Notes: generated from the letters alone by a model not told the origin. A stretch of DNA of 64,000 nt from Trichomonas vaginalis G3 (GCF_026262505.1 NC_067206.1:20233319-20297318), one strand, 5' to 3'. Shown: positions 1 to 10,855, counted from the stretch's first letter. Made by a program: numbers and translations.

Positions 1-604
1 TTAAAAAAATGACCGGATACGTTTCAGAGCGGGAAAAAAAATAAACGTCAAGATAGAATTTGCTATATATAAACAAGTTCTCTCCCAAGTATTAACACTT
101 AATTCTTACGAATCTTGATATAAAATAAAAATCTTTATTATTTATTAAACCTTTATTTTTTCATTTAGCTTCATTTATTTTATTTCATAGTTTTATTCTT
201 AGCTACTTGTAAAATAATTTATTTTTGTATCATTATTTTACAGATTTATTCTTCAGTACATCGATTGTGCATCTAAAATAATATCATTATCCTTATTCTG
301 TTTTTCCCAAAATTCTTTTAAATATTTTTTTGTTAGATTACTTTATACTTTTTACTTTTATTTTTTAATTTAAAAAAATTGGTGATTGTTATTCATTACA
401 TTCATTTTTTAAAAAACTTGTTAAAATGAAATTAGAAAATTATGTTTATTATTACGCTATGAATGTGTCAACAGAGATCATTCCTGTATCTGTATCCCAT
501 ATTTGCCACAACCTTTCTGTATCTGCATTTGTGTATTTCGGTTTCAGCTGATATATTTGATTTGGCGTCTAATTTGTTTCAGTTAATGGATTCATTGGGA
601 GATT
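1..604. other. AT-rich stretch without recognised gene
   Basis: Very AT-rich sequence with long T and A runs. A 64-codon frame near 463-657 is low-complexity, runs into the transposon end at 607-648 and has no recognisable motif, so it is not called a gene. Confidence 0.6.
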
Positions 605-606
605 TC

Positions 607-648
607 ATACGGAAAGGGTCACTAGTAAAAGTGACATTTGGCGCCAAA
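607..648 (+). repeat. Solo terminal inverted repeat of an rve-type transposon
   Basis: Reads CATACGGAAAGGGTCACTAG then AAAAGTGAC and GGCGCC. It matches the right terminus of the element at 51514-54560 when read inward. No partner end was found to its right before 5600, so it is a solo or truncated end. Confidence 0.6.
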
Positions 649-896
649 TTTTTTTAAATTAAAATTGTTTGTGAGATCAGATTGAATTAATTCAATTATC
701 TTTTCAATTAATATTCATGTCCATGTTATGAATTTTCGAATATTTTAAGCCAAATATATAAATTTGGGAGACAAGTGTTAAATTTGCAGGACATAAAAAA
801 GTTGTCTACAAAGTTTGAGCTCTCATCTCTAAAATGAAGTAAATTCTAAAATTAAATTTCCATTTTTTATTGAAACCAAAAATATAGGATCTTGCA

Positions 897-1290
897 TTGA
901 ATATAGAACATGTATTTTGCGATCCCACTGAAATTGATCGATATTTCGATGGAATGCAAGAGTTATTTTTACAATATGGCACAGATCCACATTTTGTTGC
1001 AAATATCGATGAAGCAGATCATTCCGAGTATGTTGACGCAACCAATATGATGTGCATTGTTCATGATTCACATGAAGGTGATTCTATGAAGATTATGGTA
1101 AATCGTGTAGTCAGAAGATCTTCCTTGATTGAAGTATTTTTTGCTGATGGCACTTATCTCAAGCCAGGCATCGTTGTTTCTAGATAAACTTATGATGCCG
1201 AGCTTGAATTTTACAACTGAAAAGAGGTTTTTCTGCATGGAAGTGGTAATTCTTCACACTCTAGAGAATGTGACTATCTAAAATGGTTAA
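897..1290 (+). pseudogene. Pogo/Tigger-like DDE_1 transposase fragment
   Basis: An open stretch at 897-1187 and its continuation past a stop resemble the central DDE_1 domain of pogo/Tigger transposases, which cut and paste DNA in the nucleus. Visible landmarks are FVANIDEAD (the first acidic residue of the NxDE motif), a following R-rich turn, and FFADGTYLKPGIVV, the usual AdG-x-L-x-P strand. No N-terminal HTH and no C-terminal part are present here; a C-terminal pogo piece of the same kind lies far away at 47622-48640 on the other strand. It is a decayed fragment. Recognition rests on motif memory, not alignment, so the family is fairly but not fully certain. Confidence 0.55.
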
Positions 1291-1971
1291 GTATGTGTAT
1301 GTGTCTAGTATATGAGTAGATACTATTTGTTTTTATTGTTTCTTTTCATTATCAAAAACTTATTGGTGCACTGTAATCGGTTTGACACTCGAGCTTTTTC
1401 CCTTGGTTTTGAAATATTTTCCCATGATTTTTATTGGTATGATATAAGGTAATATATAGATATAAGTCTTAATTCCATTTTAAAAAGTCAAAATTGTTTC
1501 CTCGAACTTTTGAGTGTTTCAAAACCTTACCAAAAATTTGAATTGTTAAGAGAAACGATTAAAAATCGACTTTTTGAAGGGCTTGAGCAGCTTTAAATAG
1601 ATTTATATTTATGGAAATTGTGGAGCAGTTCTAAGCCCATCTGCCTATAATTTTGATTGCGCAATCATTTACATGAAGTCTGAATGCTTCACGAGCAGTG
1701 CCACGATGATAGGAATGCAAGCCGTAGAAAGTACAATCAACAGAAATTTTGTAGAGGAAATGTTTCTGCAATTCACGGTAATATTTGTATTCATGATTTA
1801 AAATTCTGAAATCCTTAATTTGATGGGAATACGGCTTGCCAGTATTGAAAATGAAAATCATTTTGGTTTTGGCAAATTGATTGTACGATCAGAAAAAACA
1901 AAAATGCCTTGAATTTCAAAAGCTATTGCTTTTGAAATTCTAATAAATCCGTAGTTTTGTAATGAATAAAC
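1291..1971. other. No supported gene
   Basis: Only short frames on both strands without recognisable motifs. The minus-strand frame at 1631-1861 has a coding-like look (aromatic and basic residues) but no known domain and no promoter was identified. Confidence 0.5.
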
Positions 1972-2620
1972 TCATATTTTTAAAGAATCTAAATCGATAT
2001 TGAAAGAAGAATTGAAAAAGTACAAAACTTTATCAAAATCCTCTTTAAGAAGTGATTGAATTATATCTACTTTAAACTGTATATCATTGTCTTCATCGGT
2101 GAGGTCCAGCCAGAAATTTTCGGTAATTTCAATGCAATATTCTGCTGCTTGGCTAAAGTCTTTTAAAATTGAAAAAATCAAATTTGCGTTCATCTTGTAA
2201 ATAGTTAAAAACTAAAGCCATGTTTTCTGTATAGCGTAAAATTTCAGTAATAACTATATTATCAGCGTAGAATGTAGCGATATATGAAAAAACAATTTGG
2301 AAAACTTGTTGGGATTGATAGATATATTTGGGGAATTGTAACTTTGTGATCTGATTGTTCTGAATTCATATTGGTTCTAATGAAAGTTTCGCTGAGTTCT
2401 GGTTGCGAAAGTAAAATTAACTGTGAGAGTTCTTCATATCGATTATCTGGTAAATGCTAATTCATCCTTAACAGAATTTGTTGCTCGTTTTCATAAATCT
2501 GTGGTCGGATGTAAAAAATAATATCATATAGATACATTTGAGGTCGGCTATTTTCAGTTCTATACGGTTTCCTCTGATTTCTAGCTTTTTTCCATATATG
2601 AAATAAAAACAAATCTTTAA
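1972..2620 (-). pseudogene. Decayed unidentified coding region
   Basis: On the minus strand from about 2620 down to 1972 several overlapping frames read as plausible protein in sequence: an open stretch with PQIYENEQQILLR, then LPDNRYEELSQLILL, then FSYIATFYADNIVITEILRY, and finally the 73-codon frame at 1972-2193 with many acidic and hydrophobic residues. The switches between frames indicate frameshift decay of one gene. The helical Leu/Tyr-rich style recalls N-termini of trichomonad DUF3447 ankyrin proteins such as those at 16717-17673, but no diagnostic motif is visible, so no function is assigned. Confidence 0.35.
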
Positions 2621-2921
2621 CAACTTTTTGATATTCTTAAAATAGCTCTAATCAGGATGTTTAATATTAGATAATGATATAGTGTATATTAGATATACAA
2701 AAAGTAGCAAGCACCAAAAATTCAAATTTGAAATTCTGCTGAAAATAAGTTAACGCAATTTTGAAAATGAGTTTATTTTCAATAATTATATTTTTATCAT
2801 ATAATCCAAAAATGGCAAATTACATTTTTTAATATGAAATTCAACATTTTTTAAAAAATTTATTTCCAGAAAAATGATTTTTTTTTGAAATTCTTATGCG
2901 AATAATTCTTGAAGAAATTAT

Positions 2922-3240
2922 ATGATATTGCAAATTCTATGCACAAAAATAGCGTTGAGTAATATTGCTCATGATAACAAACAATTTATATGTAATGTGA
3001 ATGAAAAGCTTGTGCCACCAAAATTTTACGATATCACTGGATATAAAGATGCACTCGTGTTTGAGTTTTATAAGCGCTTTTTATTCAAACGAGTTGAAGA
3101 ATCAACTGATAAATCAACTGATAATAAAATAGAACATTATGTAAAAGAACCATATGAAATTCCTAACGACTCTAATATAATGGTTGAACTTATATTAATT
3201 AGTGGTACAATGAGCTCAACATGGCAGATTTTTTTGTCAC
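2922..3240 (+). CDS. Hypothetical frame upstream of coiled-coil gene
   Basis: A frame of about 105 codons before it runs into the start region of the next gene. It is Lys/Glu/Tyr-rich with no transmembrane segment or known motif. Codon use is AT-rich like the surroundings. The frame reads through the conserved upstream box of the following gene (GTAAAGTTTACATTTTT at 3242-3258), which argues that at least its last part is not genuine. It may be a remnant of a larger mobile element protein. Weakly supported. Confidence 0.2.
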
Positions 3241-3241
3241 G

Positions 3242-3258
3242 TAAAGTTTACATTTTTA
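3242..3258 (+). promoter_or_regulatory. Upstream box shared by two paralogues
   Basis: GTAAAGTTTACATTTTT lies immediately before the ATG at 3259. The same box stands immediately before the paralogue start at 51122. It contains the short palindrome GTAAA-g-TTTAC. Conservation only at the start of both copies suggests a core promoter or transcription start region. Confidence 0.4.
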
Positions 3259-3482
3259 ATGGAAGTGAGCAACACAACTCCTGCTAAGGCTCTTGCCATC
3301 AAGAAGCCAGAAGTGACTGAAGAACAGTTCTCTGGCGACGAGGCAATCCTCATGAGTGCAGAGTCTCCAAAGACAGAGATCAGTGATCGTGATCTCGGAC
3401 TCGAAAGCCAAACGGCACTGAGAGCGGGACGTAAGTCTACTCCTCGAGAACAGCGTCAAGACCAACCATGTCCTAATGGATA

Positions 3483-3563
3483 GGTTGAAGGAGTCAAACA
3501 CTGTTCTCGAGGATCTAAAACAGCAGATCACAAAGCAGGTGGAGGAAATACAAAAGAAGAATG
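3483..3563 (+). repeat. 81-bp direct repeat, left copy
   Basis: This coding segment is repeated base for base at 5195-5275. Both copies abut the inverted repeats of the element at 3564-5194, so they look like an extremely long target site duplication. Confidence 0.85.
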
Positions 3564-3635
3564 GAGTGTGGTAGAATTTACGAAAAAGTGACACTTAACC
3601 TTAAATTTCCAAACACTATTTTTTGATTGTATTTT

Positions 3636-4012
3636 GTTATTTATATATTTATATATATATGTATATTTATATATATATGTATATTTATATATATATGTAT
3701 ATATTTATATATGTATATATTTATATATGTATATATTTATATATGTATATATTTATATATGTATATATTTATATATGTATATATTTATATATGTATATAT
3801 TTATATATGTATATATTTATATATGTATATATTTATATATGTATATATTTATATATGTATATATTTATATATGTATATATTTATATATGTATATATTTAT
3901 ATATGTATATATTTATATATGTATATATTTATATATGTATATATTTATATATGTATATATTTATATATGTATATATGTATATATGTATATATGTATATAT
4001 TTATATATGAAT
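3636..4012. repeat. 16-bp AT minisatellite, about 20 units
   Basis: Tandem units of TATATATTTATATATG, drifting to TATATATG steps at the right edge. Three overlapping frames coding Tyr/Ile/Met repeats arise only from this periodicity. Confidence 0.9.
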
Positions 4013-4328
4013 AAATAATACATCAAACTAGTTTTAGAGTTGATAGTAAGAAGCGAAGAACAGTACCAGTAAGATACAGCAGTAGTAGCTGCTTCATGCT
4101 GCATTGAGTATTGTTGAATAATTTGAAGTAGTGGTTTTTGAAATCAGCACCCCTATGAGAGCGCTGGCGACCGAAACACCACTAGTAAGATTGTGTATTA
4201 GAAACTGCTTCATGCTGTGTTGAGTAAGCCTCGATTTCTTTATCAGACCACCTTTAAATTAACCACTCACATTCTCACTGTGGTCCATCTAAAATTTGTA
4301 AACTTTATGACATAAAATTATATTATAT

Positions 4329-4980
4329 GGAGTGCGGGACAAATTTGCCAACTGTCACTTTTCAATAACCTTAAATTACACTTTTCTATTTTTTTAAAAA
4401 ATAACCTTAAATTATATTTGAAGAAATTATGTCTATGATATATGTTTTATGCTAGAATCTTGGAGTTTTCATGCACTACACAAGAGCTCCAAGGTTCCAA
4501 GAGTGAATGCTCAATAGCAATTATAGAGATGTACCTTTTCAAAATGACTTTTACTGATTAAATTTAATCAATAGAAGACATTTTGAAAAGGTACCTCTAC
4601 AATTAGATATACAATAGATTCAAAGCTTCATTTCAGATAGATTTGAAACTTTGAAACTCTTGGTAGATTTTGAGTGAATGCTGACAATCATCTTTGAGAA
4701 GGTTTTCTTAAAGAAAACCTTCTCAAAGAGGTTTCTCAGGAGCCCTGAGGCTCCCTTTCGTAATGATTGGGAGCCTTGGGGCTCCTGAGACGAAGAATGG
4801 CTTCGCCGAATCTTTGATCAGCAGAGGCCAAATGAAAAGGCCTCTGCTGATGGATTCTCAGGAGCCCTGAGGCTCCCTTTCGTAATGATTGGGAGCCTTG
4901 GGGCTCCTGCAGCAGAGTATCGCTCCGCTCCATTAATTTTTTTTAAAAAAAGTGCCGTGTGGCAAATTTGTCCTGTTCCC
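4329..4980. mobile_element. Foldback-like hairpin element, 652 bp, 8-bp target duplication
   Basis: Terminal inverted repeats GGAGTGCGGGACAAATTTGC at the left and GGGAACAGGACAAATTTGC (read inward) at the right, flanked by TATTATAT on both sides (4321-4328 and 4981-4988). The interior is nearly all hairpins: arms pairing around AGGTACCTTTTCAAAATG, CTTTGAGAAGGTTTTC, CAGGAGCC...GGCTCC and CAGCAGAGGCC. The copy at 13924-15303 is the same element in inverse orientation with an expanded satellite. Confidence 0.85.
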
Positions 4981-5194
4981 TATTATATGCAGGATCCCAC
5001 CTATTACTTAATCTTTTTGGAATAAATGTTTTATAATATTTATCGATTGATTGTAATTTTTTGTATAAAAAAAGTTTTTTATTTATATTAAAAATATATT
5101 CGGTTAATGATATTATCTTATAATTTGTAAATAAATCTAGTAATAAAATAACTTTAATAGTTGGTGTCACTTTTTCGAAAATTCTGGTTTTTTC

Positions 5195-5275
5195 GGTTGA
5201 AGGAGTCAAACACTGTTCTCGAGGATCTAAAACAGCAGATCACAAAGCAGGTGGAGGAAATACAAAAGAAGAATG
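5195..5275 (+). repeat. 81-bp direct repeat, right copy
   Basis: Identical to 3483-3563 and directly adjacent to the right end of the inserted element. Confidence 0.85.
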
Positions 5276-5654
5276 TTCTCGACTACAAAGATGAAGAGAT
5301 CTCTGATCTAAGATCTCGAGTCAATCGCTTGGGAAGGGAGTCCGACAACTGGCACGAACGCTTCATTACTGCAGACTCATCCTTCAAAGAATTGAAGCAC
5401 GCAGTCTGGTGCCTTGGTAACTACTCAAGATCTCAGCTCAAAACCTCAGAATAAACGCTTAATTTACTACTATAACTCTTTTTTATACATATATATACCT
5501 CATATATACTCATATACTCATAAGCTCACTCATAATATTCATATATAAATCATATATATTGTACTATTGAAAGACAAAAGGAAAAATTTGGCACTGCTTT
5601 GCGCCGCTGAAAAAGTATAGAACCTTTGATGAAAAAAAAAACAATAAATGATAA

Positions 5655-6092
5655 AGTATCTCATACCGAAAATGAACTTTACCAAAAGTGACATTTTGGC
5701 GCCAAAAATATTTTAAAACAGTAATATTATCTAAAAATAATAACTTATATAAATTATAAATAACATATAATATGTAAATTTTATAATTAAACAAGTTTTT
5801 ATTTTAAAAAATTTGAATTTTTTAAGATATATAAGGATTGAAGGGTGAGAGGCATATAGGCATCCCATATACCTCTCACCATTGAATTCATATTAAAAAT
5901 GCTAAAAATTTGTGTTGATATCAAACACATTTAATTTATCTGTTAGTTTTTTTATATTTTAATTAGTAATATTTAATAAAATTCCTTAAATATTATAAAT
6001 ATTATATTAATAACCCGTTCGAATTTTGCCGCGAAAAATAAGAGTATGTGTCATTTTTTGTCACTTTTGTAAAGTTCATTTCTTTACAAAAC
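5655..6092. mobile_element. MITE-type derivative of rve transposon, 438 bp
   Basis: Left terminus GTATCTCATACCGAAAATGA then CAAAAGTGAC and GGCGCC; right terminus read inward GTAAAGAAATGAACTTTAC then AAAAGTGAC. It is flanked by a 14-bp duplication with one mismatch (ACAATAAATGATAA at 5641-5654; ACAATGAATGATAA at 6093-6106). It has no coding content but contains one hairpin (5836-5887) also present in the full-length element at 54321-54356. Confidence 0.75.
5836..5887. repeat. Hairpin in MITE
   Basis: Arms GGGTGAGAGGCATAT and ATATACCTCTCACC pair almost perfectly. The same hairpin stands near the right end of the element at 51514-54560. Confidence 0.75.
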
Positions 6093-6144
6093 ACAATGAA
6101 TGATAACGAATATCGTTTAATGAAATTATATATATGTATAACAA

Positions 6145-6768
6145 TTAAAAATATTTTCGGATTTTTAACTTCTTGAAAATGTCATCGACTTGTTGGGTTT
6201 TAAGGGTATTCCTTGCCGAAGCAAGTTCTACATCTGTACGATTCTGTTCTACGGATACATTTTCTCTTTTGGATGAAAAATGACGGTCTACGACAGCTTC
6301 TGAGCAAGAAACTGCTAAATTCATTTTAACAAATTCAGAAAGAGCATTGTACTCTTCATTTTGACCTAGAAAATTCCAAAAAGCTTCTAATTTGATTAAT
6401 GGCAAAGAAATAATACGAACGTCAGTAGTATAATTGAGAAATTTCTGGGCAATTACATTCTGATCGAAGCCGAATCTTGACGCTATTGTTATGATTTCAC
6501 CAAAAAGATCAAATTGAGAGTGCGGTACTGCATCGAGTACATCATCGGCAATGGCAGTTTCATTGTAATATACATGAAGTTTGTCTTCTTGATCGATTTC
6601 GAGTTCAACTTTTGCCTCATGATCAGTAGCAGTTTGAGAATTTGCTGGTCTTGGAGGAGGGATGGGGATCGTGGGATCCTGTATTTGCTCCCATTCTTCG
6701 TTATCATCAGCTTCAGCCTGGTCATTTTGAAATTCCTTGCAAACAAATGACAAATAAAACAATATCAT
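6145..6768 (-). pseudogene. hAT-like transposase C-terminal fragment
   Basis: About 200 codons without an N-terminus. The end of the protein matches the hAT C-terminal dimerisation region in pattern: a Trp in LEAFWNFL, a helix ALSEFVKMNLAVS, then SEAVVDRHFSSKR (the SAxxER-x-FS-type motif) and a terminal Arg...LK helix. This part of hAT transposases mediates multimerisation in the nucleus. The preceding region is acidic and proline-rich (NDQAEADDNEEWEQ, IPIPPPRP), unusual for hAT and possibly a separate exon-like remnant. A central hAT-like region lies at 49619-50500, so fragments of this class are dispersed. TIRs for this piece were not identified. Confidence 0.5.
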
Positions 6769-6965
6769 TGAAAGAGAATCTTATTCGGTACACTTTTTCG
6801 TCGTTTATGTTCTAATCTGTTATGTTGTAAGACGAGTTACGGAAAGTGAGGTGAACCGAAAAAGTGACACTTATTTGGTCGGATAAATTCCCTATATATT
6901 TACTTGTCAAAAAAAATCAGACTTTTTTTGCTTTAAAAAATTTATAAGTTAATTATTGAGAACGA

Positions 6966-7130
6966 AGGTGAAAGGAAATGGATATCTCTTACCTTTCATT
7001 CCCTCGAGAAAGTTCAAAAACTTGGGTGCAATCAGAACTGATTGCACCCAAGTTTTTGAACTTTGTATAAGGAATTGTTGGCTATGATGTACTGATCATG
7101 AATCAGTACATCATAGCCAACAATTCCTTC
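6966..7130. repeat. Array of three hairpins
   Basis: The first is imperfect (GTGAAAGG...CCTTTCA). The second pairs AAAGTTCAAAAACTTGGGTG with its exact complement around a 3-base loop. The third pairs GGAATTGTTGGCTATGATG plus TACTGAT with its exact complement around a 5-base loop. Confidence 0.9.
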
Positions 7131-7224
7131 GCAAACAGCGGGAAACTTTGTCTGAATAGTTTAACATTTTGGAGAACGGTTTCGACGTTAATACCGCTTT
7201 GAATAGTTTAACATTTTGGAGAAC

Positions 7225-7377
7225 TTATACAAAGTTCAAAAACTTTGTCTGAAGAATTCTTCCATCTGTTAAAGGGACATTTTGGAGAACGGTTTCGACG
7301 TTAATACCGCTTTGAATTTGTTGATTAGCTTGATTTAACCATTCTAAATCAATTAAATCGAAGATTCTACCACTCAT
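7225..7377 (-). CDS. 50-aa N-terminal fragment of rve transposase
   Basis: A complete frame from ATG to TAA inside the deleted element. Residues 8-45 (LIDLEWLNQANQQIQSGINV and onward) align with the start of the full transposase at 52555 (VDIEWLKESVQQINSGIKL), a helix-turn-helix-like DNA-binding region. The frame ends soon after that region, before any DDE catalytic residues. An equivalent short frame occurs in the independent derivative at 62035-62193. If expressed, it could bind element ends without cutting; that is inference only. Confidence 0.5.
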   Translation of the reverse strand: MSGRIFDLIDLEWLNQANQQIQSGINVETVLQNVPLTDGRILQTKFLNFV

Positions 7378-7818
7378 TGGAAAATTATAAGTTTTGAAAA
7401 AAACCGTAAATCATTATTGAATCTAAAAATATTTATGTACAAAAAGTCGGTATATATTCTATAATTATTTAAAATAATGAAAAAGTTGATTTGTGAATCA
7501 TTGAAATATTAATGCTGTTATATATATATATCAGATGATATAAGATGATTTTTTTAAATAAAAAATAAAATTTAATTTTTTAATTGTTAAAATAAGAATA
7601 GTAAGCTTGACAAGTAATTTAAGTTTTTGCTTTGTAAAGTTATTTGGTTGGCAAATGCATTGTGTCACTTTTTGTTTGAGTTCACTTTCCGTAATTTGTC
7701 TTATGATAGTTAATTTCAAATTGAATTGTATCTTGTAATGATGTACCATTTGGTATAAACCCATATTTTTATAAACCTTTAATCAATGTATTAGATATAA
7801 TATTTAATACATCAATAT

Positions 7819-8232
7819 TCAAAACAAGTCTTCAATATTCAAATTTTCAACTTCATCTAAGTTAACTGGTTTTTGTTTAAAGATTTCATTTGGAATATTA
7901 AATTCTCTATCACTTACACTGTTTGCATCGACTTGATGGATTGGTGGAAATGAATCTAATTCTGGTGTTGGAGGAGATGAAACAATTTGAGGTATAGGAA
8001 TATTATTTGTTACTTTAACTTTGGATAAGTTTCTTCTTCCTAAATTATAATTATGATAAACTCGTTTGCTAGTGTTACCAACTTTATCCCAGTTTGGTAT
8101 TTGGTATTCAATACCTGGTTTATCTTCTTTAAATCTAATATAAGTTACTGAACCATCTTTTTCAATCCAATATGCTGCAATCATTTTACCTAACTGTGAA
8201 CCTTTCTTCCGACCTATTATAAAAAATGACAA
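7819..8232 (-). pseudogene. Hypothetical gene truncated by a transposon end
   Basis: About 135 codons ending at a TAA near 7819. It contains a globular N-terminal part (KMIAAYWIEKDGSVTYIRF, YQIPNWDKVGNTSKRVYHNY) and a Pro/Ser-rich tail ending in EDLF. There is no ATG at the upstream edge: the frame enters a GACAAAAAGTGG/GGCGG motif like the transposon ends seen elsewhere, so the true N-terminus has been cut off. The tail composition suggests a nuclear or regulatory protein, but the family is not recognised and no function is given. Confidence 0.4.
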
Positions 8233-8642
8233 AAAGTGGTTTTTTGGCGGTTAAAAAATAATGCTAGAGAAATATAGAAATAATTTTCATTTTACAGAAA
8301 TATGTAAATATTATTGGTTTAAATTTATATTTTGGATTTTATCGTTTGAATAAAAAAGAGAAAGTAACAAAAGTGTGCAACGTACAAAAAGTGCCAAAGA
8401 TGCGCGGCAATTTTTACCATTAATAAAGGGGAAAATTAAAATATGGCCATGGTTGATTTTTTTTAACATAGACTCAAAGTTGTTCAGTAGCAATACTTGG
8501 AAAATAAATGTTATATATAGTCTTTCTTAGATACACTATACTTTATTTCCAAAAATGAAGTGTGTTTATTTTTTTATTTGCATAAATTCATTCAAATATA
8601 TTCAATCTTATCAAATCTTAACAACTTGCTCAGTTCATTTTC
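8233..8642. other. Spacer before MULE gene
   Basis: AT-rich. Contains transposon-end-like boxes (GACAAAAAGTGGTTTTTTGG at 8228-8247; AAAAAGTGCC and GCGCGGCAATTTTT around 8387-8417) that may mark the 5' end of the MULE whose gene starts at 8643, but no matching partner end was identified. Confidence 0.4.
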
Positions 8643-9553
8643 ATGGATCCAAATCTTATACCTGGACCTCTTGATGTAACTGATGATATTGGGCTTTATC
8701 CCCTGATAATTCATGAGGAGATGCTTGGTCAATATCCCTACCACAAACGCACCACATATAATCAAGACATAATCAAGTATGAGTGCCCAATCGTCGGATG
8801 CCAAGCCTGTGTCAAGTATCAAGCTATTCAAAATGGCGTTCAAAAGATTCTTTTCATCAAAAATGTTCATGATCATCGCCTTGGACTGCCAGCACCCCGA
8901 ATGTACAGTTCCTCAATTCTTCGCGAGTATCTTCGTCGCTACTTTTCTCATGATGGAACACAATATGAAGCGCTTCTTCATGCATTTCATGAACTCGGAA
9001 TCCCATATCAAAATGGTACAATTCCTTTAATGTATTCTCAAGATGTCGAGTCCTTAAAAATGCTTGCTTATCGTAATGATTGTATTAAGAATTTATGAGT
9101 CAGTATAGACTCGTTTGTTTCTCTTGATTCAATTGTTCTTAATTATCAAAACAATACAAATGATTTAATTCAGTTCATACATTCTGATGATCTTATCTTC
9201 TTTATATATGCTCCATTTGAAGCAAAGGGATTTCTTTATGATGAAGGACCTTTCCATGTTGACGCTACATACTTACTCATTGAGGAAAGATTACCATTAT
9301 ACTCTTTAACGAAAAAGACAATGCACCAGTGTATCTTTCCATTTTTTTATTTTAATATTAGACCAGAAACTTCTGAAAATATCCAGCAAGCATTGGTTAC
9401 ATTCTTCCAGTGAGCAAACTTTGAGCCTACACATTTTTCTTCTGACTGCGCCTTGAATATCACAAATGCCATTCAAGAAGGTTTCCCCAACGTAAAACTT
9501 GACTAGTGTGCCATTCATGTTTTGCGCGCTATATCTAAGACTCCAATAATATA

Positions 9554-10855
9554 GGGTGTCCAAAGGTGCGTTTAGCACAGCGCTCTATATGAGACTATTA
9601 AAGGAGATATATGCTGATTATAAATATATAATAAAAAATATGAATATATGTATATGATGAGTATGTTGTATTTTGGCGCCATGCCGGGATATAAAATGAA
9701 TTTTGAGACAAGAGGCGGTTTCGCGGGAAATTTTGGCGGGATTTTTTTCATTTTTTTTTAATGAATCATAAAGAAAACATCCTCGCTCTTGCAAAAAAAT
9801 GCAAAGACTGTAAAAAAATCTACGAGACATTGGTAAAATGCTTCGGTATGGATGCTCCTAGCTATTCCACTGTAACGTATCATGTTAGGATGTATCACTT
9901 CATGAACAAAAAGGCGCCCATCATAAAAATTGACAAAAAATCGCCGGATCAAAGAAAAATCAAAGCAATTCTTCAAGCGCTAGATTAAGACCCAAGAGCA
10001 TCACTCAGAAGGATAGAGGAGATGACAAAGATACCATGTACAACAGTCAGTTATTATCTGCACAATTATTTGAACTACAAACTAGCGTATACACGTTGGG
10101 TTCCGCACAACCTTAATTCAGTTCAAAAAAAATCTAGAGTCCAATCTTCGAAAGAGCTCCTCTCTATATTGGGTGCGTATCAATCCAAGAAGTTTCGCTT
10201 TTTAGTAACAGGTGACGAGTCTTGGTTTCAATATGCAACAGAAGCCAAAATCATGTGGATCCCGAAGGATGAAAATCCGCAAACATTCCCGAAGAAAAAA
10301 ATTGACACACCAATGATGATGTTGTCGGTTTTTTGGGGCGTGAATGGCATCATCGCAATTGATATTCTTCAAAAACCTAATACGATGAATGCTCAGTATC
10401 TAATTGACAATGTTCTTACTCAAATTATCAATTCTGATGAGTTTGAGAAATCCAAACAACAAAAACAAAAGTTTGCAATTCATTTTGATAATTCAAGAGT
10501 TCACAAAAGTCATAAGGTAATGAATTACTTGGTGGAAAACAATGTCAAAGTTGTTCCAAACCCAATTTATTCACCTGATATTGCACCCTCTGACTTTTAT
10601 TTATTCGGCACGCTAAAAAAGAGAGCTGAAGGACGCGAATTCGCGAGTCCAGATGATCTTGAAAATTTTGTAAGAGAGCAATTTGAGCAATTTTCTCATG
10701 ATGATTTAAAGCGTGTCTTTCAAGCCTGGATCGATCGCTGCGAACGCGTGATTGAATCCAATGGTGATTATATTTAAATAAACTTTATATATATGTAACT
10801 TGTTTATTTCTATTCGCAGTATTCAGGTTTGTGCTAAACACACCTTTGGACACCC
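9554..10855 (+). mobile_element. Tvmar1-like mariner, 1,302 bp
   Basis: Inverted ends GGGTGTCCAAAGGTGCGTTT at the left and GGGTGTCCAAAGGTGTGTTT read inward at the right, flanked by TA on each side (9552-9553 and 10856-10857). Length and ends agree with the trichomonad mariner Tvmar1 as I know it. It sits inside the MULE gene, so it arrived later. Confidence 0.92.
9761..10777 (+). pseudogene. Mariner transposase with one in-frame stop
   Basis: A single frame of 338 codons broken only by a TAA at 9986-9988 (before DPRASLRRIEE). The N-terminal third holds two helix-turn-helix segments that bind the TIRs. The catalytic core shows VTGDESWF (first Asp), HFDNSRVH (second Asp) and SPDIAPSDFYLFG (third Asp); 34 residues separate the last two, giving the D,D34D signature of mariner. 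The WVPHNL motif (here RWVPHNL) of the linker is present. Length is typical for mariner. The stop is compatible with a single change at an acidic codon; the rest looks young. Confidence 0.9.

Larger units (their letters stand above)
3564..5194. mobile_element. Non-autonomous TIR element (MULE-like ends), 1,631 bp
   Basis: Left end GAGTGTGGTAGAATTTACG then AAAAAGTGACAC; right end, read inward, GAAAAAACCAGAATTTTCG then AAAAAGTGACACC. It has no transposase frame. Inside are a 16-bp minisatellite (3636-4012), an unrecognised stretch of normal complexity (4020-4325) and a nested hairpin element (4329-4980). The ends resemble those of the MULE derivative at 11310-12264 (GAG start, then GTGAC box). 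It interrupts a coiled-coil gene and is bordered by 81-bp repeats. Confidence 0.7.
3259..5454 (+). pseudogene. Small coiled-coil protein gene, split by a TIR element
   Basis: Two coding blocks, 3259-3563 and 5276-5454, belong to one gene cut by the element at 3564-5194. The N-terminal block begins MEVSNTTPAKALAIKKP and is acidic and polar. The second reading, MDRLKESNTVLEDLKQQITK onward, is a heptad-rich coiled coil ending at a TAA at 5452-5454. The N-terminal frame and the coiled-coil frame are out of register around 3460-3480, so this copy carries a frameshift as well as the insertion. The coding DNA is close to 50% GC, far above the ~28% surroundings. Paralogous N-termini sit at 51122-51350; related coiled-coil genes are at 59000-59275 and 63517-63665. 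Function is unknown; the family is not one I recognise. Confidence 0.6.
6827..7704. mobile_element. Deleted rve-type transposon with hairpin array, about 880 bp
   Basis: Inverted ends GTAAGACGAGTTACGGAAAG then AAAAAGTGACAC at the left, and ATAAGACAAATTACGGAAAG then AAAAAGTGACAC read inward at the right. The interior holds a hairpin array (6966-7130), two direct copies of a 43-bp segment (about 7163-7205 and 7275-7317), and a short frame for the N-terminal region of the family transposase (7225-7377). No clear target duplication was seen. Confidence 0.75.

Noticed and set aside
829-1071. 80-codon minus frame
   Set aside because: Antisense of the pogo fragment.
3623-4018. Three overlapping Tyr/Ile/Met-rich frames of about 130 codons
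   Set aside because: They follow from the 16-bp AT repeat, which has no stop in three frames; no gene signal.
4736-4933. 65-codon minus frame
   Set aside because: Hairpin repeat DNA of the nested element.
4943-5209. 88-codon minus frame
   Set aside because: Spans an element end and the AT-rich interior; no motif.
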